Source: Boletus sp. NGJ | Lineage: Eukaryota; Basidiomycota; Agaricomycetes; Boletales; Boletaceae | Assembly: GCA_019096195.1 (NCBI GenBank) | Contig: JAGTXK010000072.1 | Location: 1-64,000, forward strand | Reading direction: 5' to 3' | Length of the DNA stretch: 64,000 nt | Shown: piece by piece, positions 49,055-61,410 of the stretch | How the letters are laid out: each line of letters starts with the position of its first letter | Numbering within the stretch: position 1 is the first letter of the stretch | Made by a program: the position numbers and the translations under genes | The notes under the pieces: model-generated | Databases searched by the model: none | Told to the model about the DNA's origin: nothing | What the model saw: the letters and a program-made list of their open reading frames with translations, nothing else

Positions 49055-49935
49055 TCACTGTCCGTCTTGTGGGAGGCCTGCAAACGACCGCAGCGCTTCC
49101 CGCTTTGCCGCCGTGTCCCCTTTCAATGGCTGCCCGTACGCTTTCAACAGCGTCTCGTAGCGTTCCTCTGTAAGCGTTTTTTTTAGTGTACGAACAGTTC
49201 TCTCCGCGACCCAACTCACTCGTGATGTGCTCAAACTCGCCCCGGGAGGTCGGGAATCCCTGCGCAGGCTTGCCACTCGCTGTAACCGGCGTCATCAACG
49301 TCGCCTTCATGATCGTCGCGCGCGAATTGTGCAACCGCGCGGGCAAGCGCTGCTGGCTAAAAACACGCACACATCAGACACCGACGCGAACACGCAAAAA
49401 AAAAAAAAAAGGATACCCACTCGAGCTTGACCGTCTCGCTCAGCTCGTTGAGCTTCTTTTCCAGCTCCTCAATCTTGGCCACCTGCGCCGCCGGATCAGC
49501 CTTGTCGCCCTCGCTCTCTTCCACCGCGATCCCATTCCCATTCCCGTGCCCGTGGTCCGTTCCGAGCATCGTAAACTGCGTCTTGAGCGCCTCAAACTCG
49601 GCCATCATCCGCTCCTGCGTTCGTTCGATCCCCTCCAGCCTTCCCTTGAGCCCCCCCAACTCAGCACCGACGTCCGACCCGCTGAACGCCGTCGACGGGA
49701 CGAGCGCGAGTGCCTGCGACGCCGCTGCGATCTGGTCCGCCATCGCTGAAAACGACGCGGAGAGCCGGTGTGGCCAGAGAGGCGGCGGGGGGCACTGCAG
49801 AGCGGAAAAGTCGCCCAATCCGGAACGATCAAAGGAGACGTCGATGGTGGGTGTGGACGAGGCGGGGGTTGATCCGGCCATCTGACCGTTGGGCGAGACG
49901 GGCTCGCTGTGAAACTGGATGCTCGCTGGACTCAT
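49055..49935 (-). CDS. Uncharacterised coiled-coil protein
   Basis: This is a 254-residue protein I do not recognise. Three exons: 49421-49935, 49220-49356 and 49055-49167, in phase. The N-terminal 55 residues are Ser/Pro-rich. A Met/Ala-rich helix follows (ADQIAAASQALALV), then a long heptad-like stretch (GGLKGRLEGIERTQERMMAE) and a second coiled-coil segment (VAKIEELEKKLNELSETV). A conserved-looking block GEFEHITKERYETLLKAYG comes next, and the C-terminus is LRSFAGLPQDGQ. An intron contains a long poly-T (coding strand). It probably self-associates or binds a partner by coiled coil. Confidence 0.7.
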
Positions 49936-52020
49936 CGATCGTAGAAGGAGACGTGGGATGAGTCGCGTTTGAATCGAGAGCGCGGTTCTCTATATGCTGT
50001 GCGTTGTGTACGCACTGCATGTGGGGACGAGAGCCCACGGTCATGAGTACAGTGGTGGTTGGCAACGCTTACCCGTGCGCTCTCTCTGGACGTGGTGGAA
50101 TCAGCTGTATGACGATTGGGTGGACGAGGGGCGGATGAGAACGGGTCTGGCCTATATCCAGCAAGTGGTGACCCATGGGCGTGAGAGGCAGTGCGTCGAC
50201 CCCGGGACGACGATAGCGGCGTTACTGCTCTCTTTCGACACCACCCATTGTCACCCTGAGTACGTCTCTCAATCAGGGTCGAACAGCGCTGACGTTGGCT
50301 GGCACATTGAATTGTGCATGTTTCGGAATACGACACAGGCAGGGTAGTCCTTATCTCCCACTCCCACCTTCCCATAATCAGAATCAGAATCGGAAGGCTC
50401 ACCACGCTGCTTTCACCATTCCTAGATATGAACACCGTTCCCATAACAAACCGGGGAGGGAGGGGGTGACATGATGAACACGACCCATTCCATACTGGCG
50501 CTATGCTATCGCGGCATCCGGTGAGCTGGCGCGAACACGAAGATTGCCTATGCCCCTCTGTCGTCCCTGCATCGGGCCATCCGTTCTCAGGCCTGTAGAC
50601 CTCCCAGCCTCCCCCCCTCCCCATCTCTCTGCGTGTCCTCTCTGCTTCCGCGTCTCCCCTCTCCTTTCCTTTATGCAGACGGTACAGGCAGCCCCCAATT
50701 CTCGGGAAACTGCGGGAAATATGCGGCTACTGTCCAAATGTCCCTCGACCGTCACACGCTGTGACATTATTACTGCCGTCCTTGGCACTGCTTTCTGTTC
50801 AAAAGAACAAAAGAAGACCGCTGGACGTGTTGTCGGATCGCACGATCATTGGAAATCGAGAGAACCTAGACGGAGCGAGGATGTACTCGGGTCATACCCT
50901 CGGGGGGAGGGGGAAGCGAGACATACATTGAGTGGGAAAGTCGTGTTTTGCGCTTTGCGCAAAAGTGTGGAACGGCCGGGCTTGGTCGATGCCACGCCCT
51001 GTTATACGAAGCGGTCGTGAGTGACGACGTATGCAGATGAGGAAAGAGTCTCCTAGAGTCGTGTCTACCTACCGACGCGTTCACTAGGTCGAATTGACCC
51101 CGGGCCGCATCACATCCCTGCTCGTTAACAGAGATAACCAAGGTGGAATGCGAGTGAAGCAAGGGAATGGATCGACTTTGTGTGTGAGCCTCTCCCAGGC
51201 TGCGTCGAGATTACGATGAGGCCTAGGTGTCGTTGCCAACGGAATAGCAAAGTTGAGGTATATCGGTCCCCTTGACTTGCACTCTTCAAATAGATCTTCT
51301 CATCTCCAACGTCGAGGTGGCTTGATTGACTTACTGTTATCAACGCCGAACTATCCATCGCGTGCGTACAGTCATGTTACTCTTGGCTCGTGCTCCCTCG
51401 CTTTTGTTGTACTGGTACATCCATACTCTTTCGCTGGACGTGCCCGGTCGCCCGGACCCCTTCTTATGGTGTGCAACTAATCTGATCTATTGAACACCGA
51501 TTCAGAACGTCCAACTCGCACGTGCGGGTCGCGGCGAGTAGGCTACCATCGCTTGCATTCAAAGATGGACGCATTCCTGAAGTTGCGCACTCCGGGTTCG
51601 GGGAGCGGGATCGACACAACGTTGTTTTTGGATCTGGGTTTTGGGGCGGAAGCTGATGGACGCTGAACGGTAACGTCTACTTTCTAATCCTGATTGGTAT
51701 GATGAATGTCTGACAAGGTCCTATCTCGCGCCTCGCAGCGTGGATCGATGGACTGGCTCTATATGCCTCTCGCTGGCCAGCTCGGTTCTCTCCGTGCCTC
51801 TTCTCGACTCCCTCTCCGAATCTGCACTGTCACACCGCGCTGTGTCTTCGAAGCCGAAATTGGTGCTGCTGCTATTTCAACTAAGCTGTATCTAGGAATA
51901 TTGAACGAGTCCTTACGGCTCGTAGGGAGAAAGATGAAGTGTTGGTGCGCCAAACAAAGTCCGTCTCATTTCCATCTCTTTCTTTCAGAGTGCTGGTCCT
52001 GCATAAAATACCTCCCACGG
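49936..52020. other. Intergenic region, no gene supported
   Basis: This is two kilobases between the coiled-coil gene (minus) and the NRPS-like pseudogene (plus), so a divergent promoter region. Short frames occur on both strands, including a 230-residue minus frame at 49932-50624 of low-complexity Arg/Ser character. None has a family motif. Confidence 0.5.
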
Positions 52021-55000
52021 ATGCACATGTCTAGCTCTTCACCACTCACACCGCTATCGCCTGCTCTGCTTTCTCCTACGTTGTCCACACGCGCCAAAGA
52101 ACCTTTCTGCTTCCCTCAGACAGAGGGCATATGGTATATCCTATCCCTCCCTCGACGGATCTCTCTTTTTACCAGAGATGATCGAGTTTAATGCAAAGTA
52201 CAACCCGATGCGCCCTTTCTATACTTTTAACGACGAGCGCGTCAACGACCTCCGCCATGTCTCCCATTTAGAATTCTACCGCGTATGCCAACGCATCGCC
52301 CACGCTGTCCGTCCCAACCGTCAAGGCCCCGACAACACCATCGTCGCCATCATCGCCAACTCCGACACCATCCTCTACCAATCACTCACGCTCGGCGTGA
52401 TCTATGCTGGTCTCATCGTGCGTCCTCTCCCTCCGAAGCATGATCAGAGCTTCGGGATTGATCTCGTAATTTTTTTTTGGAAAAAAAAGCCCTTCCCAAT
52501 GTCGCCTCGCAATTCATCGGCTGCTGTGGTGAACATGATGCGAAAGACGGGCTGTCGCCGTATGATTGAAACTCGTCATTCTCTCGGGGCGCTCTTGGAC
52601 GGGGTTCGAACAGAGTTTGCATCGTGCGTCGACGAGCCGATCGAGATTGAGATCGAGGAACCGCCTGCGCTTGCATACGCCTATCCGAGCTCGGCAAGGA
52701 AACAGCGAGCACGCCCTTCGTGTTCTATCCCTGGACGAACGACCCGTCGACGACGCGATCATGTACTATCTCCACTCGTCGGGGAGCACAGGGTTCCCAA
52801 AACCCATCCCGATCACTTACCTGACCGCCGTTCACTGGTGCATCACGCGTGAGTTGTTGCCGCGTTCAAATGATGCGAACATCTCAATCCAATCTTGCGA
52901 TGTGCGAGATCAGCGTCCGTGTTAGAGCATGTCGACTTCCAAACAGATATCCGAGTCTGTGCAGCGTCGCTCCCGCCGTTCCATACCCTCGCATGTACTA
53001 TGTTCAGTTGTATTATCCCATCTCCTCCCTCAAGAGCGTGTCCGTCTACGCCCCCACGTCCTATCACGATCCTACAACACCCCCTGTTATCCCAAACTCG
53101 CGAAACACGATCGAAGCCGTCCAATGGACCAGATCGACCGCGCTCGTCCTCATCCCCGCGTTCCTGGAAGAATGGGCGACCTCGCCGCGCGTCGTCCATC
53201 CAGTTTTTTTTCTCGATCTGCGTTTTCCCTTCGCCCTAAAACTGACACGTCCCGTTCCACTCGCAAGGTGTTCGCCGGTGGGCCCCTCGCCAAAAAGACG
53301 GGGGATCCGCTGGTGTCTGCCGGCGTCAAGCTCTCCTCCGTCTAAGGCGCGACCGAGTTTTGCGCGATCACGTATTCGTTCCGGAGTCCCACTGAACAGG
53401 CCCTTTGGGACTGGGTGCGGTTTGGGCCGAATCAGCGTATACGATGGGTGGCGCAGGGGGATGGGACGTACGAGTGCCAAGTGTTGGTGGGTGTATTTTT
53501 GGGTGTGAACGACCGACAGGGGGGGGCTGATGCTGGCCGTGCGCGGGGTGTAGACTTGTCCGACGCACCAGGTGTCTGTGGAGAATCTGCCCGACGTCAA
53601 GGAGTATGCGAGCTCGGACGTGTTCACCAAGCACCCCACCATCGAAGGGCTGTATAAAATGTACGTGACGTCCGTGCTTTGATAAACGGGACACGCTGGT
53701 TGCTTATCCTTTGATCGTTTGGCCGTCGTGTCTAGCGTTGGGAGATTGGACGACGTCCTGATTCACTCTTCGGGCGAGAAGATGGTGCTAGCGCCGATGG
53801 AGACCGTGATCGGGTCGAGTCCCGTCTTGTCGGGCGTGTGCATGTTTGGGCACGATCGAAACCAGACGGGGGTGCTCGTCGAGCCTAGGCCAGAGTATGC
53901 GATCGACGTCACGGACGACGAGCAGGTCGCTAAATTGAGGAATAAAATTTGGTGTAGCCTGTGTTTCCTTTTGCCTTTTTCGTCGTACGAGCTCCATTGG
54001 ACCACCCATTCTTCCTAGGGGGGAAGTCGAGGAAGCCAACAAGGAGGCGCCCGCATTCAGCCGGGTCTTCAAAGTGACAAGCAGGGAGAAACCGATGTTG
54101 CGCGCTGGCAAGGGGACGGTGACCAAGAAGGCGAGGATGGCGCTGTATGCATCGGAGATGGATACGCTGTACGTTTGTTTGTTGACCAGTACCGTCCTTT
54201 TCCCGATCCGTGTTCGCGACTTATGTAGGTATGTGTCTGTCGAGGCGAGCGCCAAGGCGGGAATCGACGTCCGGCTTCCGGCTTCCTGGTCTCGTGTCGA
54301 GGTCGAGAATTGGCCGATGGTACATGCAACGGCTGTCAATGTGGGCAAACCCATCCTCGTCGGCGTCGACGTATTCGAGCAAGGATTCGATAGGTGTGTC
54401 CTGTTCATTCGCGATAACGCGCTTGAGCAGATCTGACCGCCCACACGCCTAGCTTGTCGTCCACGTTCCTCAAGAACCGTATCCTGGGATCCTTGGGCAC
54501 CTCCCCGCACAAGGAGATTCGAGAAGCAGCGTCTCAGATCAGCCAGAACGTCGTCTTCGCGAACCCCACGCTTCGGCGGCTTGCCAGCCATCTGATCGAA
54601 CGTGTGGTCGGCGAGGATGTTTCTCCCATGCCTGTCGCGGATGCGAAAACGGAGATCGAGGACATGATTTCCAAGTACGTGGTCGGCTTCGGAGATGAGG
54701 TCGGCAATGGCGTGCGAGGGATTATGCATGAGAGGGCTCACCATCGCCACGTCGTATTGTTGACCGGTTCGACGGGTGGGCTGGGCTCGTATTTACTTGC
54801 GTCCTTGTTGACCCGTGATGACGTGGCAGCGGTATATGCACTCAACCGGCCTTCCAAGACGGACTCGATCAAACGGAGACAGCGCGTTGCGTTCGAGGAC
54901 CACGGGCTTGACACTGCCATTCTCGATTTGGAGAAACTGATGCACGTCGAGGTCGACTTGGGCCAACCGAACCTGTCGCTCGACGATCGGACGTACAGCG

Positions 55001-56064
55001 AGATCCGCGATGCGGTGACGGTGATCGTCCACAATGCGTAACGGCTCGATTTCAACCTCGCGCGCGCGTCCAAATGGGCGGACAAGCCGAGATTCTTGTT
55101 CACGTCGTCTGTGGCGTCGGCGCAGGGGTGGGATAAGCGTAAGGGGCGTTTCCGGAAGAGGTGCAGTTCGATGCGGGGGTTGCTGTGGGAGCTGGGTATG
55201 GTGCGAGCAAGTATGCGTCTGAGCGGGTACGTACTTGGATGGTCGATCCTTGAGTTTTACATATACTTTCGTGTTAGATCCTCGCGACCAGCAGTTTACC
55301 TGCAACGTCGTTTAGGATCGGGCAGATCACGGGCGATGCACCGCGGGGTGCGTGGTCAACCACGGATTGGGTTCCTATCATTGTCAAGTCGAGCGTAAGC
55401 TTCGGGCGCGCTTCCTGAAGCCCGCGGGGTAAGTCCACCAGCCAAGCTTTTTAATTTTGTTTTTGTTTTCAGCTGAAAAAAAAGGTCACGTCATAGCTTC
55501 CCCCACATGCTGTGTCGGATGCGATACTGGACGTTGCGTTCGCGGACGAGGAACCTCCTATCGCTGTAAACTTGGTGCATCCCCGACCGATTGCATGGGT
55601 GTCTCTCATGCAGCCCATGAGCGAGGCTGTTTATCAAAAGCATCTGACATCATCCCCACTTCCATTGATCCCATTCAGCCAATGGGTCGCGCGATTGAAC
55701 GTGCGCGCGGCGACGAAGAGTACGAGCGAGGCGAAGATCAGACGTCTAGTGCGTATTCCCATCAGAAGGATTTATGACCGCTGACCAATTCTTGTTTCTA
55801 TTTTTACTTTATGCGACCAACGTTTAGCCTGCTATTAAACTGCTCGATTTCATGCGTCTGTTGGCCGAGGGTGATGAGGGGATGCGACGAGGCCAGGCGG
55901 GGACGGAGGAGGCGGTTGGATTTACGAGTTTCGAGACGGAGGTGGCGCAGAGGGTGAGCAAGACGATGCGCGTGCTCGAGCCGCTCTCGGCTGTTGATGT
56001 GATGCGCTGGGTCGATTATCGGGAATCGGCAGGCACGTTCTCGGAAGAAAGGCGTCATTCGTGA
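52021..56064 (+). pseudogene. NRPS-like reductase pseudogene (A-T-R)
   Basis: This was once an NRPS-like enzyme with adenylation, carrier and NAD-binding thioester reductase domains, as in fungal carboxylic acid or aminoadipate-type reductases. The adenylation domain (52178-54170) shows YYLHSSGSTGFPKPIPITY, GPLAKKTGDPLVSAGVKLSSV and HSSGEKMVLAPME. The carrier domain (about 54290-54700) keeps GFDSL, with the attachment Ser codon split by an intron. The reductase domain (54740-56064) shows HVVLLTGSTGGLGSYLL, FTSSVASAQGWDK, RIGQITGDAPRG and DAILDVAFADEEPPIAVNLV. In-frame stops occur at 53343-53345 and 55039-55041. About 20 family residues are missing after the second stop, and the frame changes near 52.68 kb and 55.4 kb. 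The decay is recent enough that motifs remain clear. The 5' start is uncertain. Confidence 0.82.
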
Positions 56065-56109
56065 TATTAGATTCTTTTGATGCGACAGCAGCCTGACAGA
56101 AAAAAAAAA

Positions 56110-56151
56110 CGTGTCCCGGTACGAGTCAATTTCGACTCGTTTCGGGGCACG
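56110..56151. repeat. Inverted repeat hairpin after the NRPS-like pseudogene
   Basis: Two 18-base arms (56110-56127 and 56134-56151) are reverse complements at 15 of 18 positions, with a 6-base loop (aatttc). The hairpin follows an A-run and lies 46 bp after the reductase stop. It could be an RNA hairpin in the 3' untranslated region or a remnant of a small inverted-repeat element. Confidence 0.7.
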
Positions 56152-57041
56152 TACTGCCTACACGAGGTGGCCATGTGTTTTAATGGATGTCCATTGGGGA
56201 GGGGGGGATTCCACGCTTTTTCCCATTCTCGCTTTCATACGGATTGATCATGTACTACTGATAAGTAGTGTATTTTGAACGTAGGCCTGGTCTCTGGTTC
56301 CGAGTACTCACTAGTGATGGAACATGAACGTTCCATAAAGGCTCCAGGTTCCATTGCGTTCCGTGTACCTTGTCGTTGGAAGCGAAGACCGGGGAACGAG
56401 GATCGATCAGCTGATCAAAGCTGAGCCTACTCGCCAACTCTGTTCTTCGGAAGGTGAGAACAGACGTCTTTACGGGAACCCTATGGGCGTTTCCAAGGCA
56501 CCCCGAGGGTTTTTTCTTTCTTTTACAGTGCCAACGTTGAGTTGTGCGTTCCATTCTTTGGCCGGATGTTGACAAATGAGAGAGAGAGAGAATGAATGAG
56601 AAAATACCGTGACTGGTCGCAGTCAACACTTGGCGGGCACGTGGAGGGATGAACGAAAATGTACAGTTGGCTTGTTCTGATCACTCTATAAAATGGTCCA
56701 CCCGTGTCCACTGTCCAACTGTCCACTTGCTCCTCCTCAGTCCTGCTCCTCCTCGACTCGATCCGCCGTTTATATCCTTGCATCCCCTTTCTAGACGCAA
56801 CGCGCATTGGAATCGGTAGGGAATCTCGTGTGTGCATCAGTCTAGGTAATGCGCCAGGTTCTTCCAAGGCGATGATGCCCACTTGGTCAGACACGACTTC
56901 ACTCAATCGCTTTCGTTTTTTCTTTCGTTTTTTTCCAGTTCCTCCCGACTTATATCCCATAGAAAAAAGAAACGCAACTCGAGAACAATCTCAAGGCGAA
57001 CTGATCGCCCACTCTTTTTTTTATACTACCCCCGCGCAAAC
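56152..57041. other. Promoter-side region of the PPTase-like gene
   Basis: No gene is supported. It contains a G-run near 56197-56206, a patch with GGAAC/GTTCC motifs near 56320-56370, a TATA-like ctataaaatgg at about 56686-56696, and pyrimidine-rich tracts (56920-56940 and 57010-57022) typical of fungal promoters before a start codon. Confidence 0.45.
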
Positions 57042-58397
57042 ATGGAGTGCCCCATTCTAGTTTGGATGCTCTCGCTCAATCGCGATGTCACGACAGAGGT
57101 GCGTGTCTGTATCTGTGTGTGCGCCACCGACCGATCACGCGCCTTTTGCCTGCAGGAATACGACAAGTGCTTTCAGCTCGTGAGGGAATGTGCACCGCAT
57201 GCGAGGATGGCGTATGATTGCACGTCTATCGAATCCTTTCGTGAGTTCTTGCTGTGCCTACCCCCCCCCCTCCCATCTGTTCGCGTACACCATTCTCAGC
57301 TCCTCTGTCTCCCACTCGTTTCCGTTCTCCCTCCCCCTCTCTCTTGCCCTCAGCATGTCGCTGACGGATGCTACATGCAGGCCAAATCATATCACAAATG
57401 TTGCCACTCCTCATGATGCGCCACAGACGGATATCGAGAACAAAGTGGAAGGACTGCGAGACATCGAATGGGAAACACTGGATAGAGCAGGTCTGTCTCT
57501 AGCTGTCTTCTTTTACGTTTCACCCGCATCGCCAAAAAAATTGCTCGTCGTCCTCTCTCTCCTTGCCCTGATCCATCCCCGCCCCTGACCCAATCCCATC
57601 CCACATAACCCCACCATACAGTCACCCGACGACATGCCACCAGAAAAGTTTCTCCAATCTATGATCGGATACCATCTCGCCTATGACAATTCGTTGTGTG
57701 GCATGGTCATGACCCAAGGCCGTCAACGACAAGTCATCAACATCGGCCTCGGCATCAAACAACTCTGCGTAGAACCTCGGGGCGTGTCCGTAGCTGCCTA
57801 CGCCGAATCGTTCGCACACAAGGTCCGTTCTTTCCTTTGCATGACCCCCCACGCACGTTTCTTGACGATCTTGACGCGCGCGCGCACCCCCTTCTCCATT
57901 CATCACTTCTCGGGCCAATGCTTTTTCTCCGGTGGTTTTTCTCACGTTGTCTCTTTATTGCTTTCCTCTTTTTTTTTTTCGGGGAAACACAATAGCTCAC
58001 CCCGCTAGAGTTGACGTTTATCGCGCCCGAGCTCGGTGACGAAGTCGTGCTTCGTCGGTTGTGCATCCTCCTTTCGCTCAAAGCGGCCTACATCAAAGCG
58101 GTAGGCCAGTCACGCGGATTTGACTGGTCCCGACTCGAGTTCAACATCCCCAACGAGAGCGCACGCGGGGACGACCATCCATTGCAAGGTTGGGAATTCC
58201 GCGTGTTCAAAGCCCAGCTCGGGGTACAGCGCAGCGGGACGGTGATCGAGGAATCGTATCAGTGCGCGTGTGCGTTTTTTCGGGGGACGAAAGAGTCCAA
58301 GTTTATCTGGCACGACAACGCAAAGGACTTGGAGGCTTGGGTGCAGTTCATTAATATCGATCAGATGATCAAGGTCATTCCGAAACTGACGGCATAA
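57042..58397 (+). CDS. 4'-phosphopantetheinyl transferase-like protein, altered active site
   Basis: This 284-residue protein is of the Sfp/NpgA type. The family moves phosphopantetheine from CoA to a Ser of carrier domains. Five exons: 57042-57098, 57156-57240, 57381-57490, 57622-57822 and 57996-58397, all in phase. Fold markers are visible: ILVWMLSLNRDVTTEEYDKC at the N-terminus, IGYHLAYDN, INIGLGIKQL, RGVSVAAYAESF, LTPLELTFI and LSLKAAYIKAVGQSRGFDWS. Compared with the family consensus, the His of NITHDN is Tyr, the metal Asp of GVD is Gly, and the metal Glu of KEAY is Ala. The frame has no stop. It may be a non-catalytic paralog or a gene in early decay. It sits 1 kb downstream of the NRPS-like pseudogene on the same strand. 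Confidence 0.75.
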
Positions 58398-58824
58398 GAG
58401 GGGGTTTGATTGCATTTTCTTGTTCATGCCTTTTTGTCTCCGTGTTTGTTCTATTTCTCATTCGTTGTTGAGTTGTTCGATAGTAGTGTACAATCATCTC
58501 AAAGCCTGTTGTGGAGCTACCTCCTCCCTCTGTCCTTGCCTCCCCTTATTTCAAAACGGATCTTTTTTTTTTCTTTCCCCCTCACTAATACTCGACACAC
58601 GCGCACAGGCAGGGAGGCGGGGGTTAAATAGATTCAAACGTCCCTGTTTTCATGCCACACACTCTCACACTCTTTCTGTTCCTTCTTTTCCGCCTTCTGT
58701 TGAATCGCTCTTGCCTTGTCTTCACCTAACCCGTTCCATGTAATACACACTGTATCGATGACGCTAGACTGAAAGGGGGGTGATGCGAGAGGACACGAGA
58801 GCTACGGAACCTCCAACAACGCAT
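58398..58824. other. Shared 3' intergenic region of convergent genes
   Basis: This 427-bp stretch holds the 3' ends of the PPTase-like gene (plus) and the permease (minus). It is pyrimidine-rich with T-runs. No gene is seen. Confidence 0.5.
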
Positions 58825-61410
58825 TCACGCGACTTTAGACGTCACCATCGAGGATGGTTCCGATTCGGTCGATGGTACGGGTGGACCCTTGTAGTGGAAA
58901 CGACCGTCTGACATGGTGGTTGGCAACAAGGGAGGAGGGGGAAACGTGCCCGTCAGCGCATGGAAAAAAAAAAAAAAAAAAAAAAAACGATGGTCGACGT
59001 ACTGATCATGTACCACACCGCGCTGATGACCGCAAACCCGACGAACACGACCGAGGCGTAATCTATAGCACCAAGTGGGGAGGGGGAAACGTTGGTTCCA
59101 AAAAGTCAGCCATGCCATTTCTCCCCCCTTGTTTACACAAAACGAAGCGAAAACGGGACTCAACTCATCGTAACTTGCGTTGGAGGAACGACCGCCGGCA
59201 TCGAAAACAACACGATCGCAAACAGGATCCAGAGCACCGCGATTGCGTTCACGATCACCCCCGACCTCCCCAATCCAAACGGTGCATCCGCAACCTCGTT
59301 TCGTCCCCCTACGACCGATATCGCGACCGGCAGCGCATACGACGCCCCGAGACACATGACGGCGACCCCAGAAAATGCGTTAAATGCCGTTGACGAACCG
59401 AGGTAGATCAGTCCGAGGAGCAATTGGATCGTCGTCGATAGCAACAGCGCATTCACGGGGACATCGGTAAACCGGGTGCTGATCGGGGAAAAGTACCCGT
59501 AGAAGGGGATCGCTTTGTCCCGTGCAAAGGCCCATGTTGCGCGCGATGCCGCGCACGAAATTGAGATGGCGCAAAACATGCCGACGCCAAAGACTAGATG
59601 GATACATGGCGTCACGTTTCATTTAAGAGCATTCTTTTGAACAGTGTGGTATGAGTGAAGACGTACTGATGAACCACTGAAGGTGGGTGGTGAGCGATGT
59701 CGTGAGGGTTACTCAGCACTCACTAATCCAAAACCACCAGCATTGGAACCCATGATGAGCGTGAACATGACGCCCATCGGTTGGCCAGTGCTGACTGTGC
59801 ATCCATGTGTACGCTTAGGAACAACCAAGATCCTAACTGCACTGTGCAGACACACCTTGTAATAACGTGTTGATATCAGGTAACGTGAAGAGGATTGGGA
59901 GGAGAAGGACAACGCCTGAGACGGTTCCAATCGGTACCGAATATGAAATCGCTCTTGGAAGAATGTGAGAGGGGTTGTGCACCTCTTCCGCCATGCTCGT
60001 AACTATCGCAAGCTCTCAGATAGATGATGAGACATGACATGATTTGCGCTTACTCATACCGATCGCAGCGTACACGTAGGCTGGGTAACCCGAAGGGTGA
60101 GTAGGGCATATAAGGGGAGAATGAGACGCACCTGGCTAAATATCGATGCCCGACAGACGCGTGGATTTCGTTTTTGTCAGATACTCGAAACAAGGAGTCG
60201 CTTACCGGGAGTAGACCGATGAAGAAGGACCACCCAGGGGTCCAACCAGAAGCGGGCTCAAACCCACCCAACGCAAATGATGCTGAGTGGCGTCCGACAG
60301 CTGCCTTTGAGGACAGACATATCAGGATTACTGTTATCATCCCGTGAGAAACGGATCACGAGCTAGCCGACACATCTTTTACCGATGATACCAAGGGCGG
60401 TCCAACACGCGCAAGCGATCTAGACAACAGTCGTTTGCAAAATGCGATAGAAAGCGGTTGAAGCGTGACGTGCATCAATGCTTGGCAAATACTTGTTGAA
60501 GAATAAGCAAAATCCACACGAAATGGCGGTGACACCCAGGAAAATAACGTCTGGACAAGGATGAGTAAGAACGAGAGTTTTGAATGGGAACGTACATGTT
60601 TGCCAGGGAGTTACTATCCAGTCTGGGGCATAAATGGCTGCACCTGCAACGATCAATTGAGCCGTCCCTTGCAAGACGCACGCCGTTAGTCTTTCTTTTT
60701 GGAAAACAAGACTGTTGTATACCAAACGTGACGCTCAATGTGATGGTCCAATTTCCAACCAGGTTGAGCCAACCGTCGATCCAGGAGAAAATAAGCTTGT
60801 AACGCGGTGGGGCTAGACGATAACACCAATAATATGCGCCTGCCGAAGTTGGGTATTTGGAACAAATCTCAGCCAGAGAAAGTGCGAGCATCTGAGTTAA
60901 CAAGGAGACAAGGATCCAACTGGAGCGAGCGTCAATGTGATATCTAGTGGATGGTTCAAGGCTGCTAACCCCCAAAGCATCACTGCTGGACCACCTCCGA
61001 CGAGGGACGTGGCGATCGGAGCAGCCAGACCGTAAGCTTGGTTTGTGTCAACATGGTACTGTAAGATCTATACGCCACTGCTGAAACTCACGGACTGCCA
61101 TGATGGCTGTGGTCGCCAACACGTCAGCTCCTGCACCAGACCGTGCTGTAATGTCGGACGAACCTAGTGTCACTGCACACGGCCGACGACGACGACGATG
61201 AACACAAGAGCAAGACAACACTCGTCGGATGGGGCTTACTGAAAAGAATGTGGAACAAGCCACGCGTCTACGGAGGGAAGAATCGTCAATATCTCCTAGA
61301 CCAAGGAATTCGGCGATAACACCCACCCTCGTCATTTCTTGAGTGTATCCGAGCTTTTCCAGACCTTGGCGAGCAGCTAGTTCCATGTCGAACGTGTCTT
61401 TCGATGCCAT
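58825..61410 (-). CDS. APC-family amino acid/choline/GABA permease
   Basis: This is a polytopic plasma-membrane transporter of the amino acid-polyamine-organocation superfamily, fungal ACT-like group (choline, GABA, amino acids). It starts MASKDTFDMELAARQGLEKL and ends near VTSKVA at 58825. Clear blocks on the minus strand include YGLAAPIATSLVGGGPAVML (about 60975-61040), AEICSKYPTSAGAYYWCYRL then APPRY, SWIDGWLNLVGNWTITLSV, ISCAASRATWAFARDKAIPF then YGYFSP, and VPVNALLLSTTIQLLLGLIY. About 12 membrane helices are expected. Introns are numerous (ten or more) and I did not fix every exon, so the exact protein is unknown. One intron holds a 22-base A-run (plus strand). The substrate cannot be assigned. 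Confidence 0.85.
58966..58987. repeat. Poly-A tract in a permease intron
   Basis: About 22 A residues (T on the coding strand) lie inside an intron near the 3' end of the permease gene. Confidence 0.8.

Noticed and set aside
48038-49186. 382-residue plus-strand open frame
   Set aside because: It lies antisense over the carbonic anhydrase exons and introns, is Arg/Gly/Val low-complexity, and has no motif. It is a shadow of GC-rich coding DNA.
49932-50624. 230-residue minus-strand open frame
   Set aside because: Low-complexity Arg/Ser/Gly composition in the divergent promoter region; no motif or homologous feel.
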